NCBI GenBank assembly: GCA_050179685.1
Contig: JBFXEW010000020.1
Span: 38,820 to 102,819, forward strand
Direction of reading: 5' to 3'
Length of the DNA: 64,000 nucleotides
Source: GWE2-40-63 sp050179685
GTDB taxonomy: Bacteria; Bacteroidota; Bacteroidia; Bacteroidales; SZUA-534
Shown: positions 62,669 through 64,000 of the stretch, piece by piece
Numbering within the stretch: the first letter of the stretch is position 1
Layout of the letters: the number at the start of each line of letters is the position of its first letter
Position numbers and translations under genes: made by a program
Notes under the pieces: model-generated
The model's input: the letters and a program-made list of their open reading frames with translations, nothing else
Told to the model about the DNA's origin: nothing
Databases searched by the model: none

Positions 62669-62868
62669 TTCTAATCTTATTTAAATAGTTAGTTTGATAA
62701 TTTTTTTTTTTGAAAACCATAAGGCCTACCATTAATTGAACTAAGCAAAAAGCAAAGTACAACTACAGAATGTTAGCTTACTACAATTTTTTTTACTGCG
62801 AATTGATTTTTATAATTGATAAAATGCAGTTATATAACTGCTTAAATACTCCCGGGTCGGAGAATCAA

Positions 62869-63255
62869 TTACGAATAAACCTGAAGATTTTGGTATAAAA
62901 TGTATAAAGGAACATCAGTGCCCAGTTGACTATTTGATGAACTTTGACGATAAGTAGGCTTAATTAAGTGAATTGAAAAACCTGAAACAGCAGCTTGCAG
63001 CATTGGGAAGTTAGCCTGCTTGCCGCTTGGTTCCAACATTGTTGGTAAAGACTCAGACAGCTCTATAGAAAGGCAATCTGATTGATTAATTGTTGACTGA
63101 CTCTTGTTTAAGACTTTGGTTTGAGGAACATCTAATTCAGCCTGAATATGATTCCGAACCTTGCATGGCGAAAGTAAAAGCAACAATACCAATCCGAATG
63201 TGGATAGGAATGCATAACTATTTTTTAACGCTAACCTTTGTTTCACTTTTACCAA
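62869..63255 (-). CDS. Small secreted protein of a Bacteroidota-specific type
   Basis: 128 residues as given from a TTG at 63255; a GTG at 63246 or a later start would also work and the true start is uncertain. The hydrophobic N-terminus (AFLSTFGLVLLLLLSPC) is a signal or anchor, and the following SPCKVRNHIQAELDVPQTKVLNKSQ segment looks like a small protein type I believe recurs in Bacteroidota. The C-terminal LGTDVPLYILYQNLQV also looks conserved. Function unknown. Lies alone between the DoxD-DoxA gene and the right-edge repeats. Confidence 0.55.
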   Translation of the reverse strand: MVKVKQRLALKNSYAFLSTFGLVLLLLLSPCKVRNHIQAELDVPQTKVLNKSQSTINQSDCLSIELSESLPTMLEPSGKQANFPMLQAAVSGFSIHLIKPTYRQSSSNSQLGTDVPLYILYQNLQVYS

Positions 63256-63653
63256 TTTTGAATAAATGCATTTTTGTTGGGCTCGTTGTTTTTAAAATAA
63301 AAATTACGCAGCATAAAAGCGCAATTATTTTCCCCAACTTCTTTGCTTTGGGTAAATACAATCAAGAAATACTTTTGTTTTTAATTAACGCAGCTTCTGC
63401 ATTCACTCTTTTGGGTTTCAATGAAATAGACAGTTAAAAACCATTCGGTAAGGGTGATGTTTTAACTGCGAATGATTTATGATTAATAGCCCCGACAAGC
63501 CAGCTGGAATAGCTGTAAAGAGAACGATTCATTTTGAATACAGGGATTATACTTGTGATTATAAAGATTCACAGCTCCAAGCAATATTGAGGTACAGATA
63601 AAACCCAAAGCAAACTTTAATTATCATAATAATTCAGTGGGTTTTTTCGTATC
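63256..63653. other. Gene-free stretch before the right-edge repeats
   Basis: About 400 bp without a credible gene on either strand. It includes AACCCA...TGGGTT ends around a long loop near 63603-63643 that might be a weak hairpin. Nothing else supported. Confidence 0.4.
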
Positions 63654-63743
63654 GATGTACAATAAAAAAGGTTTACCAGTTACCTGATAAACCTGTGTGG
63701 CGGAGAGACAGGGATTATTCCGCTTCGCTCCATGAAGGCTTCG
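63654..63743 (-). repeat. tRNA-3'-end-like segment with terminator, copy 1
   Basis: On the minus strand the segment reads CCCTGTCTCTCCGCCA, which is the 3' half of a tRNA T-arm, acceptor strand and CCA, followed after CACAGG by a terminator hairpin (AGGTTTA and TAAACCT around CAG-GTAA-CTG) and Ts. There is no 5' tRNA half next to it. A 90-bp copy lies 131 bp to the right. Confidence 0.75.
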
Positions 63744-63784
63744 CCGTTCGAACCCGGTTCTCATCCCTGTACTTAAATATAATT

Positions 63785-63874
63785 GATGTACAATAAAAAA
63801 GGTTTACCAGTTACCTGATAAACCTGTGTGGCGGAGAGACAGGGATTATTCCGCTTCGCTCCATGAAGGCTTCG
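63785..63874 (-). repeat. tRNA-3'-end-like segment with terminator, copy 2
   Basis: Identical in 90 bp to the copy at 63654. Between them, at about 63744-63775, CAGGGATGAGAACC and GGGTTCGAAC (minus strand) look like the 5' half of a T-arm and T-loop, separated from the 3' half by a short inserted sequence. No complete tRNA is formed. Confidence 0.75.
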
Positions 63875-64000
63875 GCTCACTTTAATTTTCCGGTGGATTA
63901 ATAAAAATTATGCCCAGATTTTAGCTACCCGATATAAGAAAAATCGAATATCTGTTACGCCTCTCAATGTGGCTCTAAAAGCTTTGAGTTTTGCATTGAA
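63875..64000. other. Right-edge stretch, unassigned
   Basis: 126 bp to the edge with no gene, repeat or hairpin recognised. Confidence 0.3.

Noticed and set aside
63654..63874. A complete tRNA gene on the minus strand
   Set aside because: Only the 3' half with CCA and terminator is present; no 5' acceptor strand, D-arm or anticodon arm can be placed.

Overview
The window reads as a chromosome segment of a Bacteroidota bacterium, probably of the Marinilabiliales/Prolixibacteraceae type; the order is an inference. The phylum is supported by a SusC/SusD pair, a T9SS sorting domain, Bacteroidota-type -7 boxes (TAnnTTTG), weak Shine-Dalgarno sites and many short intergenic repeats. Fermentative metabolism is suggested by pyruvate phosphate dikinase and the [FeFe]-hydrogenase maturases HydG and HydE.

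Layout. 1-6989 (minus): a polysaccharide utilisation locus with SusC, SusD, a LamG-type surface lipoprotein and a GH144-like glucanase lipoprotein that runs off the left edge. 7519-14326: ppdK, a hemolysin III homologue, yidD, then hydG and hydE without hydF. 14436-25292: a subtilase lipoprotein, a very large beta-propeller sensor with a PP2C/SpoIIE output domain, a fusion of a sugar-kinase-like phosphotransferase with the RapZ C-terminal domain, a membrane-anchored thioredoxin, an EamA transporter and a TPR protein. 25403-30034 (minus): PAP2 phosphatase with a GT2 glycosyltransferase, a gamma-glutamyltransferase-like enzyme and a pirin.

30360-35460 is accessory: two AT-rich genes (one DUF4145), an array of 42-bp repeats, a DUF6261-like gene and about 1.2 kb of duplicated, hairpin-rich DNA. 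35460-42376 holds a second subtilase, an amidase lipoprotein, a short DnaE paralogue and a cupredoxin with a T9SS tail. 42557-51831 is a drug-efflux operon resembling YbhGFSR: tetR with a clear promoter and two operators, tolC, hlyD, a small unknown gene, two ABC ATPases and two permeases. Two four-helix-bundle (23S rRNA intervening-sequence type) genes and a tandem array of about 244-bp repeats interrupt it. 51828-57061 holds a GT2 enzyme and the oxidative pentose phosphate genes pgl-zwf, divergent from gnd. 57638-63255 holds a GNAT-nitrilase fusion, a small five-cysteine protein, a beta-barrel protein, a DoxD-DoxA protein and a small secreted protein.

The least explained signals are non-coding. 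They are a run of 21 or more 20-21-bp units before 60587 whose junctions form palindromes with changing but complementary arms; a 42-bp array at 32896; a pair of about 140-bp terminal-inverted-repeat elements (27095 and 57233); a REP-like element of about 50 bp in at least five copies; and a duplicated tRNA-3'-end-plus-terminator segment near the right edge. All names rest on reading motifs by eye; no database search was run.
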